Assembly (NCBI GenBank): GCA_016296885.1
Contig: JAEDHT010000001.1
Span: 60,416 to 124,415, forward strand
Reading direction: 5' to 3'
Length of the DNA: 64,000 nt
From: Clostridiaceae bacterium
GTDB lineage: Bacteria; Bacillota; Clostridia; Oscillospirales; Acutalibacteraceae
Below, in pieces: positions 35,302-43,878 of this stretch. The notes beneath the pieces were generated by a model, which was not told where the DNA came from, made no database searches, and was given only the letters and a program-made list of their open reading frames with translations. The position numbers were made by a program, and so were the translations under genes. Positions within the stretch are counted from its first letter, which is position 1. Each line of letters begins with the position of its first letter.

Positions 35302-36168
35302 ATGAAAAAGGATATGGCACTAAAATTAATGTACATAACAAACAGATCATATGTGGCACAGATAGCAGAATCAGCCGGAGTGGACAGAATTTTTGTCGAT
35401 CTGGAGTATATAGGAAAAGCTGACCGTCAGGGTGGAATGGATACAGTGCAAAACCGCCACACCGTAGACGATGTTAAAAAAATCCGTGGTGCTATTGAAC
35501 AAGCCGAGCTTCTTGTGCGTGTAAACCCTATTCATGAGGAAACAGTTGAATACTGTTCCTCAGAAAAAGAGATAGATGCTGTGGTACACGCCGGTGCGGA
35601 TATCGTGATGTTGCCATATTTTAAGACAGCAAGCGAGGTAAGAAAGTTTATCAAAATGGTAGACGGCAGAGCCAAAACGATGCTTCTTTTTGAAACACCC
35701 GAAAGTATAGAAAATCTTAATCAAATATTGGATATAAAAGGAATAGATGAGGTCTTCATCGGTATGAATGACCTTAGCCTTGGATATGGCAAAAAGTTCA
35801 TGTTTGAGGTATTAGCTGATGGCACAGTTGAAAGAATTTGTATGGAGTTCAAGCAGAGAGGCTTGCCTTATGGTTTTGGCGGTATTGCGTCACTTGGTAA
35901 GGGTATGCTTCCCTCAGAATATATTATCAAAGAGCATTACAAATTTGGTTCCACCTGTGCTATTCTTTCTCGCAGTTTTTGCAATGTTAATCAGGTGAAT
36001 CATATTGGTGTGATAAGTAACACCTTTGTAAATGGCGTGAGAGAGATAAGAGAGTTTGAAGAAGAGTGTCAGCATTATGCAGACTTTTTTAATTCGAGCG
36101 AAGCCGAGATGCAAACTCTCGTGCGCAAGATAGTGGAAAGTTTGGATATTAGTGCGGCCAGCAAGTAA
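35302..36168 (+). CDS. HpcH/HpaI-family aldolase
   Basis: 288 residues with the (beta/alpha)8 aldolase pattern of the HpcH/HpaI/citrate-lyase-beta group: 'DRIFVDLEYIGK' (about 28-39), 'LLVRVNP' (about 71-77, the substrate-phosphate Arg), 'GADIVMLPYF' and 'LLFETPESIENL' with the metal-binding Glu. Such enzymes make or split 2-keto-hydroxy acids, typically with pyruvate. Its place between a priming transferase and a hydroxyacid dehydrogenase suggests it builds a small acid that decorates the polysaccharide. The start is uncertain: ATG at 35302 or 35314. Confidence 0.8.
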   Translation: MKKDMALKLMYITNRSYVAQIAESAGVDRIFVDLEYIGKADRQGGMDTVQNRHTVDDVKKIRGAIEQAELLVRVNPIHEETVEYCSSEKEIDAVVHAGADIVMLPYFKTASEVRKFIKMVDGRAKTMLLFETPESIENLNQILDIKGIDEVFIGMNDLSLGYGKKFMFEVLADGTVERICMEFKQRGLPYGFGGIASLGKGMLPSEYIIKEHYKFGSTCAILSRSFCNVNQVNHIGVISNTFVNGVREIREFEEECQHYADFFNSSEAEMQTLVRKIVESLDISAASK

Positions 36169-36182
36169 AAGAGGTTTTTAGT

Positions 36183-37076
36183 ATGAATCTTCTGATTACA
36201 GGAGCATGGTCCGGCGCAAAAGAGAATGTTGAAAAGCTGGGACAGATGGGGCATAAGGTTTGCTTTTTGCAAAATGAAAAGGACGAGCTACCGTGCGATT
36301 ATGATTGGGTAGAGGGAGTCGTGTGCAATGGACTCTTTTTAACACATGATATTAAGAAATTTTCTAATCTGAAATATATCCAGCTCACAAGCGCAGGAAT
36401 GGACAGAGTGCCTATGGACTATGTTCAGGAGCATAAAATAGAGATACACAACGCCCGTGGCGTGTATAGTGTGCCTATGGCGGAGTATGCTGTTGCGGGT
36501 GTGTTGCAGTTATACAAAAAGCAGGAGTTCTTCTCACAAAATCAAAAGTTGCATAAATGGGAGAAAAACCGTAACCTGCTCGAATTATGCGGGAAAAAAG
36601 TATGCATAATAGGCTGTGGAGATGTGGGCAGAGAGTGCGCAAAGCGTTTTAAGGCATTTGGATGTGATGTGATTGGCGTAAACCGCACATTAAAGCAAAT
36701 AGAAGAATTTGATAAGATTTATGGTCTTGATGATATAGTCTTGGCTGTATCAGATGCAGATGTGGTCGTAGTTGCCATAGCTCTTACAGAGCAGACTAAG
36801 CATATGATCAATGCAGAAATAATAGCTAAATTAAAGCCTCAGGCTGTGATTGTAAATATAGCCAGAGGCGCAGTGATAGATACTAGTGCACTGATAGATA
36901 ATATCGAGGGTATCGGCGGTGCGGTTTTAGATGTGTTTGACGAAGAACCGCTGGACGAAAACAGTCAGCTATGGGATATTCCTAATGTAATTATCACTCC
37001 TCACAACAGCTTTGTTAGTGAAAACAATGTAGATAGAATAAATAAGATTATTTTTAAGAATCTCGGGGGAGTATAA
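36183..37076 (+). CDS. D-isomer-specific 2-hydroxyacid dehydrogenase
   Basis: 297-residue NAD-dependent reductase of the phosphoglycerate dehydrogenase superfamily. The Rossmann motif 'IIGCGDVGRECAKRFKAFG' is near residue 141, and the catalytic Arg, Glu and His lie in 'VNIARGAV', 'DEEPLDENSQLW' and 'ITPHNS'. It should interconvert a 2-keto acid and a D-2-hydroxy acid. Directly after an HpcH-type aldolase, it could reduce that enzyme's keto-acid product. RBS spacing is normal and the next gene begins 3 nt after its stop, so they are tightly coupled. Confidence 0.85.
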   Translation: MNLLITGAWSGAKENVEKLGQMGHKVCFLQNEKDELPCDYDWVEGVVCNGLFLTHDIKKFSNLKYIQLTSAGMDRVPMDYVQEHKIEIHNARGVYSVPMAEYAVAGVLQLYKKQEFFSQNQKLHKWEKNRNLLELCGKKVCIIGCGDVGRECAKRFKAFGCDVIGVNRTLKQIEEFDKIYGLDDIVLAVSDADVVVVAIALTEQTKHMINAEIIAKLKPQAVIVNIARGAVIDTSALIDNIEGIGGAVLDVFDEEPLDENSQLWDIPNVIITPHNSFVSENNVDRINKIIFKNLGGV

Positions 37077-37079
37077 AAG

Positions 37080-38684
37080 ATGTATCAGAAGTCGCTTATG
37101 GAAGATATCAAACAAAGGTTAGACAAAGAGCCTAAATATAGAGAAATGCTGTTTAGAAGAGGTTATCTCCTCACAGATAGCCGTATGAGAGATACAGATA
37201 AGTATCCTTTTTATGGACTATGGAATGAACACAAGGTAGGAAATTATTATTTATATGTGCAGGAAAAGCAGACATTTTATGTGCAGGAGCAAGGCTCCGT
37301 TTTTGTTGGAATAATTGGCCATGCATATAACCCATTCGATATGACATATGAAGAGGACAAGCTGTGTTTGGATTTGATATCTGCATATCAAAAAGGCTTG
37401 CCAGAATATTTTGATAAGGTATCAGAGCTTACAGGACTTCATGTCATCATGCTGATAGATGATGATAAAGTGATTATGGTTCAGGATGCCTGCTCATTAA
37501 CAGGTTGCTATTTTGGTAAAGTAGACGGCAAGATGTATGTATCAGAGCATCCACAGCTTGTAGCAGATATATGTGGATTAAAGATGAATGAGAACGTACA
37601 AAAGCTTATTGATACAAAATGCTATAATATTGGCAACCGACACCTTCCGGGAAATATTACTCCATATGATGAGTTAAAAAGACTTGGAGCCAATACATAT
37701 TTGGATTTTACAAAAGGCACTTTCTCAATAAAGAGATTTTATCCTGTAAAACCACATCCGGAATTTACCACTGATACTGAAAAAGAAGAAGGTATAAAAG
37801 AGATAGGAAGGCTTATCCATAACGGAATTGATTGCGTCACAAAAAAATGGGAGCGTTGTTCAATTTCTCTATCCGGTGGAACAGACAGCAAGACTACTCT
37901 TGCTTGTGCCAATGGACTTTATGATAAAATGAAATTCTTTAGCTTTCATTCAAAGCCACAAGAGTTTGTGGATGCAAAGGGTGCAAGAAAAATATGCGAA
38001 CTTCTGGGATTGGAGCATACTCTTTACACTATTCCTGAAGAAAATAGCTACTTTGAGGATTTTGATTTTATTAAGGATATATTACAACATAATACAAATT
38101 ACTTTGTAAATTTAGCAGATAACGAGATAAGAAAATTTATATATCTGCATGATTTGCACGAATATGATATCGAGATGAAGTCATGGGCTTCTGAAACTGC
38201 AAGAGTATTTTTGGAGAGAAAGTATCAGGTTAAGATGCCAAAAGTGCTGAGTGAACGTCATTGTAGCATTTTTCAAACGAGATACTTTGGACATCCCGGT
38301 CTGCTAAAATGGTCAGACCAAAAATACTATGAATTTTTAAGAGAAGTTGGATTAGAAAAACAACTGTTTAACTTTGAACATACGGATTCATTCTATTGGG
38401 AGATACGAATGGGATGTTGGGGTGTTTCGGTAGTTTCATCGCAACAGCTGTATCACAGGACGACAATGCCGATGAACAACAGAAAAATATTAGAGTTGTT
38501 CTTGAGCTTCCCGCATGACGAGAGAAAAAGCGACAGTGTGCATAAGCGAGTAATGGCACACGAGAATCAGAAAGTGCTGGATGCCAAGGTAGAGATTCCT
38601 AATCTCTATTTCCATAGTTATAGAATCTGGATGGAAAAGCTTTATTATAAATATAGAACTGTTTTTTATAGAAGAAAAAAATAA
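37080..38684 (+). CDS. Asparagine-synthase-like ATP-pyrophosphatase protein
   Basis: 534 residues. The C-terminal half carries a PP-loop, S-G-G-T-D-S (about 264-269), as in asparagine synthetase and beta-lactam synthetase, which adenylate a carboxylate and form an amide. The N-terminal half looks like a degenerate class II glutaminase domain: residue 2 is not Cys, so it probably does not release ammonia from glutamine. In a polysaccharide cluster it may amidate a sugar acid or the hydroxy acid made by the two genes before it. Substrate is inferred only from context. Confidence 0.75.
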   Translation: MYQKSLMEDIKQRLDKEPKYREMLFRRGYLLTDSRMRDTDKYPFYGLWNEHKVGNYYLYVQEKQTFYVQEQGSVFVGIIGHAYNPFDMTYEEDKLCLDLISAYQKGLPEYFDKVSELTGLHVIMLIDDDKVIMVQDACSLTGCYFGKVDGKMYVSEHPQLVADICGLKMNENVQKLIDTKCYNIGNRHLPGNITPYDELKRLGANTYLDFTKGTFSIKRFYPVKPHPEFTTDTEKEEGIKEIGRLIHNGIDCVTKKWERCSISLSGGTDSKTTLACANGLYDKMKFFSFHSKPQEFVDAKGARKICELLGLEHTLYTIPEENSYFEDFDFIKDILQHNTNYFVNLADNEIRKFIYLHDLHEYDIEMKSWASETARVFLERKYQVKMPKVLSERHCSIFQTRYFGHPGLLKWSDQKYYEFLREVGLEKQLFNFEHTDSFYWEIRMGCWGVSVVSSQQLYHRTTMPMNNRKILELFLSFPHDERKSDSVHKRVMAHENQKVLDAKVEIPNLYFHSYRIWMEKLYYKYRTVFYRRKK

Positions 38685-38702
38685 AAGATAGCGGAGGAAG
38701 AG

Positions 38703-39818
38703 ATGAAAGTTCTTTTAACAGCTACCGTGCAAAGCCATATTTGCCAGTTTCACAAGCCATTGGTCGAGATTTTGCATGAGCATGGATGTGAAGTGCACGT
38801 GGCAGCCAGAAACAATCTTGCCGAGAAAAATGGTTTAAAGCTCGATTTTGCAGAAAAGGTGTTTGATATTCCGTTTGCACGCTCACCAAAGAGTAAGGAT
38901 AACATAACTGCTTACAAACAACTGAAAAAAATAATAGATGACGAAGAATATGACGTGATTCACTGCAATACTCCTATGGGAGGAATTGTAACCAGATTAG
39001 CTGCAAAAAAAGCACGAAAAAAGGGCACAAGGGTGATTTACACAGCGCATGGATTTCATTTCTATGATGGCGCACCCAAGAAAAACTGGATCGTTTTTTA
39101 TCCGATCGAGAAGTTTTTCTCACGCCTGACAGACACGCTCATAACCATATGTGATGAAGACTATAAACTTGCAAAAAGCAAATTTCATTGTGATGTGGAG
39201 CATATACACAGTGTTGGCGCAAATTCTACAAAGTTCTATGAAATGGATGACGAAGCCAGAGCAGAGCTACGCCAAAGGTTTGGATATTCCGAAGATGAGC
39301 TTATCATCCTTAATGTGGGCGAGCTACTACCCAATAAAAACCAAAAATCTGCAATTAGGGCAATGCAAAGTGTAATAAAGGAAATTCCAAATAGTCGCTT
39401 GCTCATAGCAGGCAACGGCCCTGAGAGGGAAAATTTGCTTGCATTAATACAAGAGCTAGGACTAGAGCAAAATGTAGAACTATTAGGCTATACCACGCAT
39501 CTGGAAGAATATACAAACATCTGTGATGCCCTTGTGGCGTGTAGCTATCGTGAGGGATTGCCTATGAATTTGATCGAGGCTATGCTATGCGGTAAGCCTG
39601 TTGTAGCATCTGTAAACAGAGGACACAAAGAGCTTATCAGAGATGGATACAATGGATTTTTGGTTTCTCCTGATGATGTAGACGGTTATGCCCAAAATCT
39701 GATAAAGGTGCTTAATAACTCATCTGATTATAGAAATAATGCTTTAGAAATTTCACAGGTTTATACTGATAAAAATGTAAGGAATGAACTAAAAACAATT
39801 TATAATATTGGAGAATAA
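38703..39818 (+). CDS. GT4-family glycosyltransferase
   Basis: 371-residue cytoplasmic retaining glycosyltransferase with a GT-B fold. The N-terminal domain shows 'HCNTPMGGIVTRLAA' and 'YTAHGFHFYDG', typical of EpsD/CapJ-like enzymes, and the C-terminal nucleotide-sugar site has 'NVGELLPNKNQ', 'LLIAGNGPE' and the E-x7-E motif region 'SYREGLPMNLIEAMLCGKPV'. It should add the second or a later sugar to the lipid-linked repeat. GGAGGAAG precedes the ATG; the next gene begins 5 nt after its stop. Confidence 0.92.
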   Translation: MKVLLTATVQSHICQFHKPLVEILHEHGCEVHVAARNNLAEKNGLKLDFAEKVFDIPFARSPKSKDNITAYKQLKKIIDDEEYDVIHCNTPMGGIVTRLAAKKARKKGTRVIYTAHGFHFYDGAPKKNWIVFYPIEKFFSRLTDTLITICDEDYKLAKSKFHCDVEHIHSVGANSTKFYEMDDEARAELRQRFGYSEDELIILNVGELLPNKNQKSAIRAMQSVIKEIPNSRLLIAGNGPERENLLALIQELGLEQNVELLGYTTHLEEYTNICDALVACSYREGLPMNLIEAMLCGKPVVASVNRGHKELIRDGYNGFLVSPDDVDGYAQNLIKVLNNSSDYRNNALEISQVYTDKNVRNELKTIYNIGE

Positions 39819-39823
39819 CTACT

Positions 39824-40633
39824 ATGATAAGAATTTCTGTACTTATGGGCATATTTAACTGTGCAAAAACCTTGCCACAGGCTCTAGATTGTTTGTTAGA
39901 TCAGACTTGTGCCGATTGGAAATGTATTATGTGTGATGATGGTTCATCAGATGATACATACAGTGTAGCACAAACATATGTAGAAAAATATCCGGAAAAA
40001 TTTATCCTGATAAAAAATGAAACGAATCAGGGACTTAATATTACGCTTAACAATTGCCTTGCACTTGCAGATACAGAGTATGTGGCACGTATGGATGGCG
40101 ATGATATATGTGATAAAACTCGCTTTGAAAAGGAAATTAAGTTTTTGGATGAGCATAAAAAATATTCCATAGTGAGCAGTAATATGAATTTATATGACAA
40201 AGACGGAATATTTGCAGTCGCTAGGTATCCTAAAATACCGCAGAACAAACATTTTCTCAAATACTCTCCATTTTGTCATGCAGGATGTATGGTTAGAACC
40301 GAGCATATGAAGAGTGTTGGTGGTTATGCAGTGGATGACAAAAGACTCCGTGTAGAAGATTATGATCTATGGGTAAGAATGTATGAGAAGGGCTACAAGG
40401 GATTTAATATTCAGGAGCCACTCTATTCTATGCTTGATGATAGAAGCGCACAAAAAAGAAGAAAAATGAAATTTAGAGTCAACGAAGCCAGAGTTAAGGC
40501 ATACGCCGTAAAAAATCTAAATTTACCTTTTTATAGTTATATTCATTGTTTGAAACCAATACTTGTCGGACTATTGCCTTCATCAGCATACAAGCTTGTG
40601 CACAGGACAAAAAAATCCAGATCAAACGCATGA
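39824..40633 (+). CDS. GT2-family glycosyltransferase
   Basis: 269 residues of inverting GT-A type. The nucleotide-binding start 'ISVLMGIFNCAKTLPQALDCL', the aspartates in 'CDDGSSDDT' (about 37-45) and the D-x-D-like 'RMDGDDIC' (about 89-96) are present, with 'RVEDYDLWVRMYEKGY' as the catalytic base region. It should add a sugar to the growing lipid-linked unit. It is tightly spaced after the GT4 gene; a 100-nt gap follows. Confidence 0.92.
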   Translation: MIRISVLMGIFNCAKTLPQALDCLLDQTCADWKCIMCDDGSSDDTYSVAQTYVEKYPEKFILIKNETNQGLNITLNNCLALADTEYVARMDGDDICDKTRFEKEIKFLDEHKKYSIVSSNMNLYDKDGIFAVARYPKIPQNKHFLKYSPFCHAGCMVRTEHMKSVGGYAVDDKRLRVEDYDLWVRMYEKGYKGFNIQEPLYSMLDDRSAQKRRKMKFRVNEARVKAYAVKNLNLPFYSYIHCLKPILVGLLPSSAYKLVHRTKKSRSNA

Positions 40634-40735
40634 TGTTGGAACAAAAAAACAGTGATTTAAAAATTTAAAGAAAACTTTGCTTAGTATCAGTATAAAAATT
40701 TATGAGTAAGCAAGCATATTTAGTAGGTGTTTTAG

Positions 40736-41461
40736 ATGAAAAACATAAGTCTTATTTCTGTGTATAACAGTAAAGAAAAATTACAGGAAATGATAGATAG
40801 TGCAAATATCCAAACCGGTGTAAACATAGACTATGTGTCAATTGATAATTCAACTAACCGATTTTCGTCTGCGTCTCAGGCACTAAATTATGGTGCGAAA
40901 AAAGCAGTGGGTGAAGTTATTGTTTTTCTCCATCAGGATATTGAGTTTTTAGATGAGAACCAGCTGTTAAATATCTATGAGTTTGCAATGAATAACAAAT
41001 CTGTTATCTTTGGTTCTGCCGGTGTAAAAAGCAAGGAGGAGGATCCCTCCGGAACTATTTTATCCGGTATGTATGGCGGGCCGGATAAAAGCAAGATGGA
41101 AACTATAGATAAGCCAACAAAATGTTTAACATTAGATGAATGTCTTATTGCTTGCCATAGAGATTGCCTTGATAAAGTATCTTTTGATGAAGTGGTATGT
41201 GACGGTTGGCATCTTTACGGAGCAGATTTATGCTTACAAGCTAATCTGGTTAATGGAATGTCTGTGATGGTTGTTCCTATGAATATTTGGCACAAATCAA
41301 ATGGTAATGCAGATAAAAGTTATTTTGCTACCCAAAACAAGCTTGGGAAAAAGTATAAAAATAAGTATAAAATAATCAACACTACTAATGGTTTTGTTTA
41401 TACAAATGCAATCAGAAGATGCTTATTAAGTGCTTATAGAAAAATTAGATATGGAATATAA
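40736..41461 (+). CDS. StrF-like glycosyltransferase (GT2 superfamily)
   Basis: 241 residues. The first part resembles a GT-A nucleotide-sugar fold with 'ISVYNSKEKLQEMIDS' and 'VIVFLHQDIEFLDE' (about 60-73), the pattern of the small StrF/PF13712-like group. 'CDGWHLYGADLCLQANL' (about 156-172) is the likely acceptor/catalytic region. The product is unknown. The base composition is more AT-rich than the housekeeping genes, and a 100-nt gap on both sides suggests a separate translational unit within the cluster. Confidence 0.78.
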   Translation: MKNISLISVYNSKEKLQEMIDSANIQTGVNIDYVSIDNSTNRFSSASQALNYGAKKAVGEVIVFLHQDIEFLDENQLLNIYEFAMNNKSVIFGSAGVKSKEEDPSGTILSGMYGGPDKSKMETIDKPTKCLTLDECLIACHRDCLDKVSFDEVVCDGWHLYGADLCLQANLVNGMSVMVVPMNIWHKSNGNADKSYFATQNKLGKKYKNKYKIINTTNGFVYTNAIRRCLLSAYRKIRYGI

Positions 41462-41575
41462 TAGACCATTAATAGATTGCATATTTAAACTATTTGAAAA
41501 AATTTTTTGAAAATAATTAAAGTTTTAGTTTTATAAGACAATGTAAATTTGTTGTTTTATTTGGAAGGAATAGCT

Positions 41576-42760
41576 ATGAATATTTATATTTTGTGTGCAC
41601 AGGACAGATATAATTATGGAGATTTACTTTTCTCTTTGGTTTTAGAAAAATATTTTAAGGAATCTCAAAGATCAGTGGACTATAACTTGTATTATTGCGG
41701 TTTTATTGATTCAAAAATGTCAGCAGTTGGTGCAAAGGATACGGTATCTTTTAAGAAAATAGAGAAAAATATTTCTCGTAATGATGCAATAATCATAGCT
41801 GGTGGCGGAGTATTAGGTCAAACTATGAGGAGTTTGGATAAGCATTTATCTAAAAATTCAATCCACCTATATTCTAAAGTAATCCTACATCGCTCTTTGT
41901 CGAAAATAGGAATGGTTGAGAAACACTTTAAAAAGAAGTATGGCTCATTGTTATTTACTCCTTTTGTAATAGATAAAGACTTGTTTAATTGTAAAGTTAT
42001 CTATAATTCTGTTGGAGGTAATATATGTAAGTTGAGCGACTCGTTGATAAACGATCAAGTAAATAATTTAAAGAAAGCAGATTATCTTTCTATACGTGAA
42101 TACGGAACTAAGCATATGTTAGAAAATTATGGTGTCAATAATACAGTAGTTGCTCCTGATTCAGCAATTCTTATTTCCAAATATTTTGGCGATAAATTAA
42201 CTGAACTGTGTTCAAATAATGTTACAAATGTTGTTGATGGTATTGATGAATATGTAGTATTTCAGTGTAGCAATGATTATTATAATTCACATAAAGATAC
42301 CATCGATAAAGCTATTGAAACATTATCAAATAAGTGTAAAGTAATTTTATTACCAATAGGATTTGCTCCTTTACATGATGATAATATTGCCTTAGAAAAA
42401 ATATATAAAAAGGTAAATAGTAAGAACATCATCTATATGAACAAGCTAAATATTTACGATATAATGTATATTATTTCAAAGGCAAAAATATTTTTTGGGT
42501 CATCATTGCATGGTTGTATTACATCTATGTCATTTGAAACTCCCTTTGTTCCGCTTGCAGATGGTTATAGTAAATTAAAATCATATGTAAATGCTTGGGG
42601 AAGTGAGCATTTTAATGATGTTGCAAAGAGCGAAGACATAGTAAATCTATACAGTGTTTATCGTGATAATAATTTTTCTGAAGAATTAAAAGAGTGCAGA
42701 AATAAGCAGATTAATGCTTCTTTAGACTCTTTAAATAATATTGCGGATATAATATTTTAA
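41576..42760 (+). CDS. Polysaccharide pyruvyltransferase family protein
   Basis: 394 residues of the CsaB/PS_pyruv_trans fold, which adds pyruvate ketals (or in some members other groups) to sugars. Typical elements are 'YILCAQDRYNYGDLLF' at the start, 'DAIIIAGGGVLGQ' (about 67-79), 'YLSIREYGTKHML' and the C-terminal 'FFGSSLHGCITSMSFETPFV'. The ATG chosen has GGAAGGAA 6 nt upstream. The gene is clearly more AT-rich than its neighbours, which points to acquisition from elsewhere. It is last in the cluster and followed by a terminator; no Wzx/Wzy-type genes are near. Confidence 0.85.
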   Translation: MNIYILCAQDRYNYGDLLFSLVLEKYFKESQRSVDYNLYYCGFIDSKMSAVGAKDTVSFKKIEKNISRNDAIIIAGGGVLGQTMRSLDKHLSKNSIHLYSKVILHRSLSKIGMVEKHFKKKYGSLLFTPFVIDKDLFNCKVIYNSVGGNICKLSDSLINDQVNNLKKADYLSIREYGTKHMLENYGVNNTVVAPDSAILISKYFGDKLTELCSNNVTNVVDGIDEYVVFQCSNDYYNSHKDTIDKAIETLSNKCKVILLPIGFAPLHDDNIALEKIYKKVNSKNIIYMNKLNIYDIMYIISKAKIFFGSSLHGCITSMSFETPFVPLADGYSKLKSYVNAWGSEHFNDVAKSEDIVNLYSVYRDNNFSEELKECRNKQINASLDSLNNIADIIF

Positions 42761-42778
42761 AATAAGGCTTAAAGAGAG

Positions 42779-42808
42779 AGCAACATCTATGTGGTGTTGC
42801 TTTTTTTA
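42779..42808 (+). terminator. Terminator of the polysaccharide cluster
   Basis: AGCAACA (42779-42785)/TGTTGCT (42795-42801) with a T7 run. Confidence 0.9.
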
Positions 42809-42882
42809 TCTTATATAAGTTTTATAATTTTTACTCATCAACACCATAAAACACGTTTACAACACACGTTATAATCCAAACA

Positions 42883-42912
42883 GTCATATCCTTTTGGCTC
42901 TCCGCATAGTAA
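42883..42912 (+). promoter_or_regulatory. Possible sporulation sigma-E-type promoter
   Basis: GTCATATC (42883-42890), 14-nt spacer, CATAGTAA (42905-42912), close to the sigma-E pattern (ATA at -35, CATA at -10). It lies 46 nt before a polysaccharide deacetylase gene of the PdaB-like kind. No good sigma-A promoter was found in the same gap. Confidence 0.4.
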
Positions 42913-42957
42913 TATATCAAAGCACTATCCTAATGCCACAAAAAGGAGATACCCACG

Positions 42958-43794
42958 ATGAAATTGCTCATAATAAATAGAAAACGACTTATAAAATCAG
43001 TCGTATGTCTTGCTATGCTCATACTCACAACAACAATATTAAGCAACTCTCTCAATAAAATAGCTCCCGTTAACGCCACTGAACGAAAAATCCCCATCTA
43101 TTGTGTAAAGCAAGACAAAAAGGTTGTCAGCATTAGTTTTGATGCTGCATGGGGTAATGAGCAAACCCAGACATTACTTGATATATTAAAAGAAAACGAT
43201 GTAAAATCTACATTTTTCCTTGTAGGAAATTGGGTAGACAAATATCCTGAATCGGTGAAAGCCATAGCAGATGCAGGGCACGATGTGGGCAATCATAGCA
43301 ACAACCACGATCACATGACACAAAAAAGTCTTAGTCAAATAGCAGATGACACAAAAGCCTGCAACGAGAAAATAGAAGCTCTCACCGGCAAATGTCCTAC
43401 ACTCTATCGACCGCCATACGGTGATTACAACAACGATGTTGTAGAGGGTGTGAATAGTTGTGATATGTACTGCGTTCAATGGGATGTAGACTCTCTCGAT
43501 TGGAAAGACCCCACCCCCGAGCAGATGGTTGAACGCATAAGAAGCAAAATTTCAAATGGCTCTATCATTTTGATGCACAATGGTGCCAAAAACACCCCCG
43601 AAGCTCTGCCAATGATAATAAAAGCTATTCGTGAGGAAGGATATGAGATAGTGCCAATCAGCGAAATTCTCCTAAAAGGCAAATATGCAACCGACCACGA
43701 GGGCAGAATGTACTCCCTTGATAGCACCGACAGCTCCACCTCCACCGATACCTCCCAAAGCGCAAAGGAAAAAGAAAAATCTAAAACAAACTAA
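42958..43794 (+). CDS. NodB-domain polysaccharide deacetylase (PdaA/PdaB-like)
   Basis: 278 residues: an uncleaved signal anchor or signal peptide (about 10-35), then a NodB deacetylase domain with the catalytic 'SFDAAWGN' (about 59-66), the zinc pair H-S-N-N-H ('GNHSNNHDHM', about 111-120), 'YRPPYGDYN' and the C-terminal 'ILMHNG'. It should remove acetyl groups from peptidoglycan or a related glycan outside the membrane. The short form with F-D-A-A-W-G is typical of clostridial sporulation-associated PdaB-like proteins. AAAAGGAG precedes the ATG. The C-terminal tail is Ser/Thr/Asp-rich and low-complexity. Confidence 0.9.
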   Translation: MKLLIINRKRLIKSVVCLAMLILTTTILSNSLNKIAPVNATERKIPIYCVKQDKKVVSISFDAAWGNEQTQTLLDILKENDVKSTFFLVGNWVDKYPESVKAIADAGHDVGNHSNNHDHMTQKSLSQIADDTKACNEKIEALTGKCPTLYRPPYGDYNNDVVEGVNSCDMYCVQWDVDSLDWKDPTPEQMVERIRSKISNGSIILMHNGAKNTPEALPMIIKAIREEGYEIVPISEILLKGKYATDHEGRMYSLDSTDSSTSTDTSQSAKEKEKSKTN

Positions 43795-43800
43795 ACAAAA

Positions 43801-43844
43801 ACTGCACCTGTGATTAATTTACTTTCACAAGTGCAGTATTTTTT
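43801..43844 (+). terminator. Terminator after the deacetylase gene
   Basis: ACTGCAC (43801-43807)/GTGCAGT (43831-43837), followed by ATTTTTT. It also faces the convergent dapL gene. Confidence 0.85.
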
Positions 43845-43878
43845 ATGCAATTATTTCTTTAAAAAATCGTGGTATTTA

